Shown in pieces: positions 13,301 to 22,361 of a stretch of DNA of 64,000 nt; the stretch's first letter is position 1; each line of letters opens with the position of its first letter. Location of the stretch: positions 16,109,172-16,173,171 of the forward strand of contig NC_049986.1 of NCBI RefSeq assembly GCF_000003815.2, read 5' to 3'. The position numbers and the translations under genes are program-made. The DNA is from Branchiostoma floridae (taxonomy: Eukaryota; Chordata; Leptocardii; Amphioxiformes; Branchiostomatidae). A model generated the notes under the pieces. It searched no databases. It was not told where the DNA came from and was given only the letters and a program-made list of their open reading frames with translations.

Positions 13301-15674
13301 TTGGGAGAAAGCATGGAGACCGTCACATAGGAAGGTGCGCCGAAAAAAGTGATATAGGCAGTAGCTGTATTTTAAAAGTATTCTATCATCCATCCTTTCT
13401 TGTTTGTGCACATGACAAACTGTCCTGTCCATTCATTTCCATGGACAAAGCAAATACCTTTCATTGTCTTTTGAAGATAAAGACTTATATTGACTGGGCT
13501 AAAATCGACTGTTGCATCAAAATATCAATAAAATAACACATAAAACAATAACGTTGACCACATCAACGCCGTCATTGGTGAGATCCACATAAATGATCTT
13601 CACATCCCCAGCGAACACCTCCAAAATGTGATGGCTGGTGTCGTCACGGAATGCTCCTCCTCAGGTACATAAAAGTATAACTTCCATTTTGGGCTTGCGA
13701 CTTGGAACTCATGGAACTTTTCAGATGACCCCTTTTCTCTTACCCAATCGTTTTAGTAACCTATCAGTACAAATGGCATGAATCTGCTAACTAGCATCTG
13801 CGACCTACCCTAGATTAAATTGCAGAGAAGTCAAGACATCAAAGTATAACTATCCATCTGGGCTTGCGACTTGTGACTCATGGAACTTTCGACATGACCC
13901 CGTGCGTGTCTCTCACCTAATCGTTCTCGCGACATGTCGGTACAAATGACGTGATTGTGTTAATTACCACTTGTGTCCTTGTTGTGACCTATATACTCTA
14001 CATTACATCGCTTGGAAAACAAGACATAAAAGTATAACTTTCATTTTGGGCTTGCGACTTGGAACTCATTGAAATTCTGACATGACCCCGTGTCTCTTGC
14101 CCAAACGTTCTCGCCACATATCAGTACAAATGGCCGTGCCGTGGCGGGAACGCTTTATCCGCCCGCACGGGGCTTGTCAGTCAATAGGACTATACGCCTC
14201 GCGACACCTTTTCTGTCCGGGATAACATAAAACATGCATAATTTCTTCCTTGGAAGAGAGACCAAATGCTTATCCCGACAAGAAATTTGTCCAATTTCAG
14301 CAGGTAGGATAACAAATCCACCGCCGGAAGCAAATGTATCAATGGTTGCAACAATGATGATGTCGTAACATTCTTTGTTTCACAATGCAGTCCACTACAT
14401 TGTGTATCCCATATGTCTAATGTAAACTCCCTATAAACAATCTCATCAATGACTGCAAGTTACTGTGAAAAACAAACCCTGCTTTGTTCATCAGTGTATT
14501 GTACCGGTAGTAACTGTTACATGTGCAACCCTTTTAAAACGTGTAATACACGCCCCTGTATACAATATCATCATTGCCCTTAGTCTACAGATTATCAAAT
14601 CTTATGGGGAACATGCACACCCCATCATGTATAATGTACTGTCCCTATAAACCATTTTCTCTATTGCGCAACTATGACCTTTGGGATCACTTCCTGTTGG
14701 GACGGGGTAAGCATGAAGCCCATCGGCATGACGTAATATCACCTAAATATAGCACGATTGCGTAATACCCACGATTGCGTAATACCTACGATTGCGTAAA
14801 ACCCATTTTCCACCTACAAACATCCCCTGCAAAACCGTCAAAAGCCACTAAACGAAAAAATGCCTCGTACGTTTCTTCTCCTTCTCAAGAACTACCCACA
14901 TACCAAATATCAGATCAATCTGTCATGCCGTTCATGAGATTTTCTGTCCACAGACACGCACCATACAACGATTTGCACACATACCTATTGCATTCTGCTA
15001 ATTACCTTCTAATTTGCATAATAATCATACAATTATGTACATCACTACCTAAGCTATCTGCATACCTACAGTCATTCCGATCCATCGACCCCTGCTTCCA
15101 TAATTCCTTCTCAAAACCTAACACAAGAATGACTTTCACCGCCCCAGCAAAACCCCTAAGTGGCCAAAACTTACACACCTTACTATTCATTTACACAGCT
15201 ACTTACCACTTAAAAATCATCACCCAAACATGTCCCGAAAAAAAAATATCAAAACCGGAAGTTCTGCTGCAGTACAATAACACTCCGCTAGAGCGCCCTG
15301 CCGTAACGCAATTCCTACCATTCCTTCGTCATGTTTAACCCTACCCACATACCAAATATCAGAACAATCCATCCATGCCTTCCCCAGTTATCAGGCTGAC
15401 AAACGTCCCTCTCACAAAAAAACAGCACTCTAAACAAACCCTTTGTTTCACGAAGGGAAAAACGAACAGTAGTATATGTATGATAAATGATTACCTCAAT
15501 CCTCAGTGAGTCCGACAGGTGCCTACCGGCGAACAGGATATGGATCTGTCCAGACGGGACGCCCTGTGTCCTGCCCACCTCCTGTTTGAACCGAGCGATG
15601 GTCCATGACGTGTGGACGGTAACCAGGAAGCTGTGGTTCGAGTTGAACCTGACCATGACCTGAAAGGTGCTCAT
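4248..15674 (-). CDS. PRKN: Parkin, RBR E3 ubiquitin-protein ligase (11 coding exons)
   Basis: Exons in coding order: 15674-15495, 10865-10733, 10197-10079, 9754-9671, 9433-9318, 8888-8752, 8252-8191, 7705-7556, 6929-6846, 5927-5810, 4360-4248. Every junction is GT-AG and phase-consistent, giving about 431 aa (human 465). Order: Ubl (1-75), linker, RING0 ([18 protein letters not shown]), RING1 ([27 protein letters not shown]), IBR ([14 protein letters not shown]), REP (RARWERRT) and RING2 ([13 protein letters not shown]) with the acyl-accepting Cys near 397. The phospho-ubiquitin pocket Lys/Arg of RING0 (PGKLR, FYFKC) and the REP Trp are kept. Family role: cytosolic ligase activated by PINK1 that ubiquitinates outer mitochondrial membrane proteins for mitophagy. 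The Ubl exon starts just after a strong acceptor (CTTTCAG^GTGCACCATGAGC), so a non-coding first exon lies further upstream. Oddities: Thr at the PINK1 site, His at the RING2 triad Glu position, and a duplicated exon. Confidence 0.95.
4868..4935 (-). repeat. Possible 3' tail of a non-LTR retroelement
   Basis: (TAA)n followed by TCTTTATTGCAAATTCATGC and GGGCTAATTGCATACAAA. Read on the - strand this ends in an AATAAA-type signal and an (ATT)n tail. A related TTTATTGTACATTTTTGCCC segment occurs at 6721-6760. No reverse transcriptase sequence is visible, so this is at most a 5'-truncated copy. Confidence 0.35.
5230..5735 (+). mobile_element. Probable solo or 3' LTR of a Ty3/gypsy-type retrotransposon
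   Basis: A polypurine tract (GTGAGGGGGAGGTAG, 5215-5229) is immediately followed by TGTAACGGCC, the usual layout of the 3' LTR junction of a retrotransposon. The following 500 bases contain an AATAAA signal near 5644 and no open frame. The right boundary is not certain; no tRNA primer site or coding remnants are seen. It lies in the parkin intron between the 5927-5810 and 4360-4248 exons. Confidence 0.5.
6060..6278. mobile_element. Short inverted-repeat element, GGGGCCCGGCCGGGC family, copy 1
   Basis: Terminal inverted repeats of nearly 40 bases: left ACGTCCCA followed by GGGGCCCGGCCGGGC, right GCCCGGCCGGGCCCCAG followed by TGGGACGT. The interior is AT-rich and non-coding. A second member lies at 33570-33770 in the centrosomin-like gene. 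Non-autonomous; superfamily unknown. Confidence 0.75.
7166..7264. repeat. 100-base hairpin inverted repeat in a parkin intron
   Basis: Arms CCTCCATAGTGACCGCTGGC and its near reverse complement (GCCAGTGGTCACTACGGAGG) extend inward to GTTCGCTTGC/GCAAGCGAG around a loop of about 15 bases. No clear target duplication. Probably a miniature inverted-repeat element. Confidence 0.7.
7408..7551 (-). pseudogene. Tandem duplicate of a parkin exon, probably not spliced
   Basis: Directly downstream of the real exon 7705-7556 is a copy about 95% identical that keeps the donor (GGG^GTAAGC at 7408) and the open frame ([20 protein letters not shown]). It lacks the acceptor: the copy begins in TTACTGAGCGGTTCGG, where the real exon has GCAG^TACGACCGTTACCAGCG. 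Reading through from the first copy hits TGA at the junction (GTG AGT TAC TGA). Either an unused pseudo-exon or a local assembly duplication. Confidence 0.85.
8515..8717. mobile_element. Short palindromic element, GCGGTGGTTTTAAGTTCGCGGT family, copy 1
   Basis: Repeated, inverted blocks of CCACCGCGAAC and GTTCGCGG, ending in ATTTACAGTA. The same architecture occurs at 50760-50977, whose ends are TACTGTAAATGCA and TGCATTTACAGTA. Possible TA target duplication. Non-coding. Confidence 0.75.
12035..13095. repeat. 1.1 kb direct repeat, copy 1
   Basis: From GCAACAATGATGATGT to AACAGCACTC. It matches 14345-15437 almost base for base over most of its length, with small indels. Both copies contain AAAACCGGAAGTTCTGCTGC; that sub-motif also occurs at 7928-7947, so at least part is dispersed. 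Open frames inside both copies show no recognisable protein. Confidence 0.9.
13665..14130. repeat. Tandem array of three ~180-base units
   Basis: Units start near 13668, 13842 and 14025, each with AAGTATAACT followed by TGGGCTTGCGACTTG, a GACCCC block and CACA/GTCGGTACAAATG-type endings. Period 175-183 bases. Non-coding. Confidence 0.8.
14345..15437. repeat. 1.1 kb direct repeat, copy 2
   Basis: Second copy of the 12035-13095 segment. It ends about 60 bases before the Ubl exon donor, so one duplication breakpoint lies next to the exon. Confidence 0.9.
15495..15674 (-). CDS. PRKN: Parkin exon encoding the ubiquitin-like domain
   Basis: Sixty codons from ATG at 15674 ([16 protein letters not shown]) to RIE, then donor GTAATC. 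The ATG is chosen because it is the first in the exon, lies 7 bases after a pyrimidine-rich acceptor and gives the same N-terminal length as the family. The Ile44-type patch region ([11 protein letters not shown]) is conserved. The next exon (10865-10733) begins [10 protein letters not shown], placing Thr at residue 65. Confidence 0.93.
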
Positions 15675-15767
15675 GGTGCACCTGAAAGAGAGGGTGATAA
15701 CCCGTGATAGTCCGTGTTTTTTTTACAAATGCTGTTAGGCACACTGTACACTCGGAGTTTTTATAGT

Positions 15768-15872
15768 TTGTTATCCAAACCTATTATAGCTCCCGAGTAT
15801 CTTCTGTCCTCTCCACAAGGAAGAGGGCAGAAGAGACTCGAGAACTATAAAAAGGTTTGGATACCAAGCTAG
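15768..15872. mobile_element. Hairpin element, TAGCTTGGTATCCAAACC ends
   Basis: Arms TTATCCAAACCTATTATAGC and, inverted, CTATAAAAAGGTTTGGATA, with internal complementary CTTCTGTCCTC/GAGGGCAGAAGA. It resembles the 42126-42241 hairpin in having CTTCTGTC and an arm with GGTATCC. No perfect target duplication. Confidence 0.65.
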
Positions 15873-15957
15873 CGTTGGACTACGCCACTATTGTGTACCG
15901 ATTGTTATAGTGGTTAGGACCACCACCCATGTGTGTAGTGGTAGGGTCCGCTAGTGC

Positions 15958-15977
15958 GTACGTCACGCATGACGTGG
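15958..15977. promoter_or_regulatory. Paired CRE-like motifs upstream of parkin
   Basis: ACGTCACGCATGACGT is an inverted pair of TGACGT half-type sites about 290 bases upstream of the parkin Ubl exon. Known: CREB/ATF family factors bind TGACGT, and ATF4 regulates mammalian parkin. That this site acts here is inference; the transcription start is unknown. Confidence 0.3.
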
Positions 15978-18404
15978 TACCTGTTGTTCACCATCATGGG
16001 TTTCATAAGATACTAAAGTTGCCAATAGACCATGTCCCTCGACTATGCGTCTACTGTCGTCCTTGATCGAGTTGACACCGCACGAGTTACTTATTGGCGC
16101 TAAGCCAGTCAACATATATAACTAGTTCATATTTTGAAGGTACACGTGTAACGTTAGTTAGGTACACATGTCATTTTGTTGTTTGATATCTTTATTGTAT
16201 AACTGGGTGGATCGCCGAGGAAAGGGAGAGCATGTGTCCATGTATCTTTTCATCTTGTACAAAGATTGTGTGTACGTGGATACAGGTGGCGCTTCTACGG
16301 GCAGCCACGGTGTTTCATGAGAGTCCCGTGCGGTGCCGCTGAATATCGATCCAAACTAGTCTTTGCGTGTTTGCAAAAGTCTTAACCTTTTTTAAGTTAA
16401 AGGTCATTCTGGATCACGTGAAGACGTTTAGCCCTGTCTTGGATAGGGTTCACTGGTTTTACGTCTAATGTCTTTTATATTTTCTCACTTTTACTAGTCG
16501 GGTGGAGGATAGACCCCATGAGAGCCTCATCTGCAGTACCGCTCCTGACCGCCCCGAGACAACTGTTTAAAGCGACTGTCAAATTGCCAAATTTCGGTCT
16601 TTTCGAAAATGAGGAAATCGTGGAAGACTCGTAAAGGGGGTTAATCTTTTTAGGCTTGTTGGCTTAGATTTGGGTGATACGGTCAATCAAAATCAAGAAT
16701 GACAATATTCACGACATTTCAGAAACAAAACAATGAAGTCATACTGTAAAATGACATCTTTATTATTACATTTTACCAATATCGGTGATCGGGCCCGTGT
16801 GTACATTTCCTGTTAAGATGTCGCGTTCTAATGAGCTTTCACATACAAATTTCAATCCTATTTTGTGGCACAAGAAGGCGTGGAAGAAATACACAGTGAA
16901 TTTGACTGTCTTTTACTAGATTCTTCAAAATACTGTCAGACAGCCTTGTGCTCTGTGTAAGCAGCTTTGTGGGCTGAATTCCTGTTACACTTGAAACGCA
17001 ACATATATAAGATTTTCACACTGCCTAAGAAAGGTTTGATTACATGTTTTTCATCTAATTTCTCGTGTATCTCTTCTACCACCTGCATCGTTCATGGCAG
17101 TGGCACAGGGTTTACTTCCGGGTATGGCCTATGGTGGGCTCGTGCTTCCTTATAGGTATGTACCAAGGCTCATAACGAGCAGCTTACATATCGTTACATA
17201 CTTGATAATTGATGTTACTCGTGCCCTCAAATATCACAAATACTCTTTCAGTAACATTACTCGCATAATGTTCTCACCAATGTGGTCAGGTGGTCTTCAG
17301 TGTTGCCAGAAAGTCCTCACTGTCTCGGTGCAGCGGTCAGTGGTAGGTACGTGGGGATCACATGACATGGAAAGTCCCGTTTTACCTTTCGCTTTCAGAG
17401 TTCACATGTGACTGATCGGGCATATGACGTGTTAATGAAGTACACGGCAAATCATTGACATGTAATGTGTCTTTTAAGCGCGTCAGTAAAAACGACTAGG
17501 CAACAAGCTGTGATGATGTGATGACAGCGTGTGACAGTATTCTGCAGCTCACCTGTTAGCTCCCCAACCACTTTAAAGTCTTATTGTTCGACGGTGCTGT
17601 TGATAGTGATCCTTGAACCATATCAAAACTGGCGACCTTTAAACAGGTACGTGTAACAAACAGTGGAAAACATCACGGGACTTGTTAGATTAAGTGCGCA
17701 CTGCTATTAATCCCCGTAAGGGGGCTAAGCAGTAGAAAAGAAGAAGTGATAACAGCCAGTTCATGGCCGGCCACAATCCGTCACCGTGTTCTGGGTAGTG
17801 TCGAATGTCGAGGACGCAGGAGAACAGGTATTTTTGTGTATTAATAAATCATGAATGATTAGTGTGAAGGGCACGGATCCATCAAGGAATGGGCCACCTC
17901 GGGCTGAAATGTATTGCACAAACACTGTTGTCGTCGTTACAAACTACTGCAGCTGCCCACGGTTATTCGAATGTTTTGAAAACACTGCTGGCTCGAGTGG
18001 ATATTTCCGTTCCAATTAACGTTAAAACTTAAGAATATACCTTGATGAGTTCATTAACGAGAAAGGATGTAACAAAAATGAAAACCTGAACCATCTGTTG
18101 TAGCATTACAATTTGGCATTGCCAATTGTGCCACACCCATTGGCCAAGGATAGGCAGATAATAGAATTACAGAAGAACATACCATAGCTAAACGTCGTTG
18201 CCAACTTCACGGGTCCAAACCTTTCATTTGTAATCGAATGCCAAATAACAGCAACAATGACAAAAAAACACACACCATAACAACAAAAATAGTTTTGTGA
18301 TATATTTGCAGAGACAACCTGAGATTCTCTGACTATTGAGAACTTATCACCGTAAGTAGAGAAAGGCTGACAACTTACCAGGGCAACAGGGAAAATACTT
18401 CAAC

Positions 18405-18422
18405 ATGGAGACGTCATTGAAG
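18405..18422 (+). CDS. Putative initiator exon of kinase copy 1 (METSLK)
   Basis: ATG GAG ACG TCA TTG AAG followed by GTCATT. Splicing to the acceptor at 18651 (CCGTAG^GTCGGTAAC) is phase 0 and would give METSLK-VGNYKVGEELG. The second copy has the same arrangement at 22116-22133 (METSFK). The donor is weak, so this is a hypothesis; without splicing the ATG opens a 30-codon frame that ends at the same place in both copies. Confidence 0.3.
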
Positions 18423-18651
18423 GTCATTTGTTACACTTTCATTCATACAATAACGAACGATTCTAAATATGCCGATTATGTCTTTTCAGAACGTTGATTT
18501 TGTCATGATAATTCATATACACACTCCCCAGAATCTGTATGAACAAATAATCCAAAAGGTCAGTACTACATTATCTTGTAGCTATAATTTAGTAGGTCCT
18601 TAGCGATAACGTTGAGACTGCTTATTCGTGTAACTTTACCTCTTACCGTAG

Positions 18652-19896
18652 GTCGGTAACTACAAGGTCGGAGAGGAACTGGGGAGGGGAGCTTTCGGCC
18701 GAGTATATAAGGCTTGTTCTGTGGACCGTGATCCAGCGAAGATCTGCGCTGCAAAGAAACTGCCTATAGAGTTAGAGCGCCAAATGGATGAAGCCATTGG
18801 AGAACTAAATACCTTAGAAAACCTTAAACACCACGACCATATCGCCCAACTTATTGGGCACGAAGTGGTATTCACCCCTCCTTCTTGTATTTGGCTTTTT
18901 CTCGAATTCTGTGAAGGTGGTACACTTGGTGACTACGTTTTCCGCAACCCACAAAATGTTGCCGCAAAACGCCAGTTGACATTCCAACTGGCGGATGCTG
19001 TAGCGTTCCTCCACAGCCAGCATATCGTCCACAGGGATCTGAAACCGCAGAACTTGATGATAAAAGACAAGACTAGCCCCGAGTCCCCAATTCTGAAGGT
19101 AGTGGACTTTGGCCAGGCAACTGTATGTGACCGTTTAGATCCGACTAAGGTGCACGAGTACTTTACGGGGTCCCTGGGGGGAACACCCTACTACATCGCT
19201 CCCGAAGCTCTGAGAGGCCACAACTGGACCACCGCAGTTGACATATTTTCGATGGGGCTTATAGTTTGGGCAATGTTCGACAATCTCAATGCAGTTAGCA
19301 ATGCTGGCCAGGAGCCATATCTTGCCCCGTTTGTAAAACGTCCGTCAGGTTACCCAGAGGCAATAGGCACCGTTCTGGCGCGGGGTGGAAGCGTAGACCA
19401 TAATGTAGTGATGAAAAACGAACCGAAGCGCCGAAACCTTGTCTTCATGATGATAGACGCAGACTATAAGAAAAGGCCTACTGCTGACGATGTCTTCAAT
19501 AACCTAAAGCTCGTTGAGGATCAAAATGACCAAAACGAGTCGTACCAAGGGTCAGGAAATGTGGACACCGGTCCGAATGTAGCCACAAGTCAGAACGAAC
19601 GGGAACCAAATCCATGCTTGCAAATATTTGCTACCATCTTCCTTTCTCTTCTATACTGCCTTATTCAACTTTTTAAAGCCGTTGTCTTAATCATCATCAC
19701 CATCCCGTTTGTGCTGGCCCTGATACTGCTATTATTTTGCGCTTTCTTCATGTCTTTCTGCTACATTTGCTGCAATGATAACAAATGCATAACCTACATT
19801 GTGAAGTTTAAGATGGTTCCACCTGCTTTTGATTATTACAAGAACATCTGCTCTCGTGTGATAAATTTCCAAAAATCATTTCCACCATGCAAATGA
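18652..19896 (+). CDS. PDIK1L/STK35-like Ser/Thr kinase with hydrophobic tail, copy 1
   Basis: One large exon after acceptor CTTACCGTAG (frame open from the first base), 414 codons to TGA. Kinase landmarks in order: glycine loop GRGAFGRVY, VAIK-equivalent ICAAKKL, alpha-C Glu in AIGELNTLE, HIVHRDLKPQN, VVDFGQAT, IAPEAL, DIFSMGLIVWAM and the kinase-end Arg in KKRPTADDVF. All catalytic residues are present, so it should be active. AFLHSQHIVHRDLKPQN, LKVVDFG and the IWAM segment resemble the vertebrate PDIK1L/STK35 (NKF4) group. After about residue 310 there is a polar Asn/Gln-rich linker, then a long Leu/Ile/Phe stretch (FATIFLSLLYCLIQLF, VVLIIITIPFVLALILLL) that could form one or two membrane helices, and a Cys-rich C-terminus. 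Vertebrate members are soluble, so the tail is unusual. The start lies upstream. AATAAA at 20170. Confidence 0.8.
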   Translation, partial: VGNYKVGEELGRGAFGRVYKACSVDRDPAKICAAKKLPIELERQMDEAIGELNTLENLKHHDHIAQLIGHEVVFTPPSCIWLFLEFCEGGTLGDYVFRNPQNVAAKRQLTFQLADAVAFLHSQHIVHRDLKPQNLMIKDKTSPESPILKVVDFGQATVCDRLDPTKVHEYFTGSLGGTPYYIAPEALRGHNWTTAVDIFSMGLIVWAMFDNLNAVSNAGQEPYLAPFVKRPSGYPEAIGTVLARGGSVDHNVVMKNEPKRRNLVFMMIDADYKKRPTADDVFNNLKLVEDQNDQNESYQGSGNVDTGPNVATSQNEREPNPCLQIFATIFLSLLYCLIQLFKAVVLIIITIPFVLALILLLFCAFFMSFCYICCNDNKCITYIVKFKMVPPAFDYYKNICSRVINFQKSFPPCK

Positions 19897-20169
19897 CCAA
19901 TACTTGCTTCCCTCAGACCATTATGAAAATGTATTCCGGTTATGTAAATGACTTGCACATCTTCATAACTTACACAGGTCACAATGTCAACAATTAACTC
20001 ATGTACTTCTTAGAAGAATTATGACACTTTCACATGTCATTAGGGACTTATTTGCATAAATGGTATATGCTAGTCTTCCACCTGCCACAGACTACATGTA
20101 CATGTGGCACATGTATTTGAATCCTACAATGAAAAACACTAAATGTATATTTTTCTTATTAAGTATGCA

Positions 20170-20175
20170 AATAAA
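20170..20175 (+). terminator. Polyadenylation signal for kinase copy 1
   Basis: AATAAA 274 bases after the stop, in AT-rich sequence; the nearest canonical signal on this strand. Confidence 0.5.
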
Positions 20176-20379
20176 ATCCTAATTTCACTTCAATTCCTTT
20201 CACTTCTATTTTGTTACACAAGAGTACGTTAAAGTAATGCCGCCATGAATTTGGCTGTTTGACTATCAATATTTAGATCCAAGTTCAAGTTTTCCTCAAA
20301 ATACTGTAAGCTGTGTTGGTTACTTTTATTAAAATGCTAAGAATGGCATTGGACGCTGGGGAGCAGCTTGATGATTCAC

Positions 20380-20525
20380 ATCTGTATCTGTATCTATATA
20401 ACCGGTGTAACCGCCCTTTGGCGCAACACACAGCTTCGCAGGCACGCGGCACGGCAGCAGCTGGTTATATTACACCGAAGGACCCGTCGCACCTAACTTT
20501 TGCACATCTACCTGCAGGCGTTCTT
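20380..20525. repeat. Dispersed repeat, GCAGCTGGTTATATTACAC family, copy 1
   Basis: Contains CAGCAGCTGGTTATATTACA, GACCCGTCGCACCTAACTTT and TGCACATCTACCTGCAGGCG. A close copy lies at 40790-40890. Present in kinase unit 2 but not unit 1, so it probably inserted after the duplication. Confidence 0.75.
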
Positions 20526-22115
20526 TAAAACAATCCAGAGAAGATGGTCCTACTGTGCTTGGTGATAACATATTCCACTCTACAATAGTTCTGGGAAAAT
20601 AAGAATTTTTGATCACACCAATCCTAGGTTGGTAACTCAGGTACTCGAAGGCATGACTGTTTCTTATTCTTTTTCATGACATGGATTCCAGTTACAGTTG
20701 AAACACAGCAAATTTTTCACACGACCAGAATGTGCTGTTTGATGACACGTTTCTGAACAACTGTGTTTTCTCGTTCTGTCTCCGTCTTCAAGACCATGCG
20801 TCGTTCATTGACATCGCATCACATTGCCAGTGGTACAGAGTTCACTTCCTGATATAATGGGCGGGTGCTTCCTGAATATTGGTCTGTAGAAGCTGGTAAC
20901 GAGCAGATGGCACAAGTATGAGAAACTGAATGACATTATTCCTTCCGTCAGAAATTACGAATACTCCTTTAGCAATCTTACTTGGGTAAATTTCTCACCA
21001 ATTGTGATCAGGCTGTCTTGGGCGTTGTTTGTTGAACTTGAGCCCTCACCCGCACAGCTCAGGTCAGGTCAGGTCAGGGGTAGGTACGTGGCCAACATCA
21101 CATAACACGGAAAGTCCCTTTCAATTGAAAATTACCTTTCGCTTTCGTAGTGGGTGAGTGACTTATCGGGCACATGTGTATGATGTGTTGATCAACGGTA
21201 CAGTACATAAAATCATTGGCATATAATGTGGCTTTAACGGGTGTGAGTGACAGAAACTTTGGGAACGGACGGTAGCAATGACTAGGCAACAAACTGTCAA
21301 GACATACAGCTTGTCAGCCACTTCGAAATGCTATTGTTCGACAATGCCACTGTTGATCCCTGAACCACATCCAGACTGGCGACCTTCGTGCAGGTGCATG
21401 CATATATGTAGCAAACGGTGCCACGTCGGTGGAAAACATCACGGGACTCGCAAGATTTAGTGATAAAAAGCGTTTGCCACTGACTATGTCTCGCTGTGTT
21501 CTCATGAATTCTGGATAGTGTTGAGGCAGGAAAGCAGGTATGTTCGATTACTCATAAAACATGTTAAGTTGGCAAACATACTGTGTCTACTGTGAATGTG
21601 CTCAACTGCCTCATATTGTCCTCAAGGAATGGGCAACCCGTCTCGAAAGGACCCAAACAACTGGCGTTTGTTGCAAATACACTGTTACAATTGCTAATGA
21701 AGTCATTAATATTTTCATGTTTTGTAAGCATCGCTGGTACGTGTAGGTATTTCTGTTTTCACGGTTGAAGTTAACTAATCGTATCTTGATTTTGTAACGA
21801 TGTTACAAAAATGGATTAACTTAAACTTAAGTCAAGTTTAATATACATTCCGTCCACGCCTGCAGTAGCATTGTGAATTCGGCATTACCAATTGTGCCAC
21901 GCCCATTTTCCAGATGATGTAAATATCATAGACTAATGTATCGTAGCTAAACGTCATTCCCAACTTGACGTTCCCAAATCGTTACATTGGTAATAAATCG
22001 CGAAACAACAACAACAAGAACACCGTAACAAAAATAGCTTCATGATTTATTTGCAGATTGTCTGAATTGAGAAGTTATCAATAGAAAAAGGCTGACAACT
22101 TTCCTGGGCTTCAAG

Positions 22116-22133
22116 ATGGAGACGTCATTCAAG
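22116..22133 (+). CDS. Putative initiator exon of kinase copy 2 (METSFK)
   Basis: ATG GAG ACG TCA TTC AAG, then GTCATT, phase 0 to the acceptor at 22361. Implied intron 228 bases against 229 in copy 1. Same caveats as copy 1. Confidence 0.3.
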
Positions 22134-22361
22134 GTCATTTGTTGCACTTTTACTCATACAATAAGTCGCCATTATAAAGATTCCGATCATACCTTTTCGA
22201 ATGGTTGATTTTGTCATTATATTTCATATGTGCATTCTCCAACCATTATTGTACGAGTACTTCACAAGGTCTACTAAAATTTAGTATTCAACTGAAATCC
22301 AATAGGGCCAGAGCGTTACCTTTGAAGCTGCTTATTCATGTAATTTTACATCTCACCGTAG

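Larger units (their letters stand above)
10866..15494. other. Large parkin intron between Ubl and linker exons
   Basis: Holds no recognised exon. It contains a 1.1 kb direct duplication (12035-13095 and 14345-15437) and a three-unit tandem array (13665-14130); the rest is AT-rich single-copy-looking sequence. Confidence 0.7.
15690..18404. other. Region between parkin and the first kinase
   Basis: Must contain the parkin promoter and 5' UTR exon(s) and, from about 16.9 kb, the upstream part of the duplicated kinase unit. Segments ending in a conserved donor (CTGGCGACCTT...CAG^GT near 17646; also near 21392 in copy 2) look like a shared 5' UTR exon. No PACRG-like exon, the usual head-to-head partner of vertebrate parkin, was recognised. 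Confidence 0.4.
16900..19905 (+). repeat. Kinase-containing tandem segmental duplication, unit 1
   Basis: Sequence from about 16.9 kb to just past the kinase stop is repeated at 20.25-23.6 kb in the same orientation, including non-coding upstream landmarks (CGTTCATGGCAGTGGCACAG versus the CACATTGCCAGTGGTACAGA region). Coding parts are much better conserved than flanks. Confidence 0.8.
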
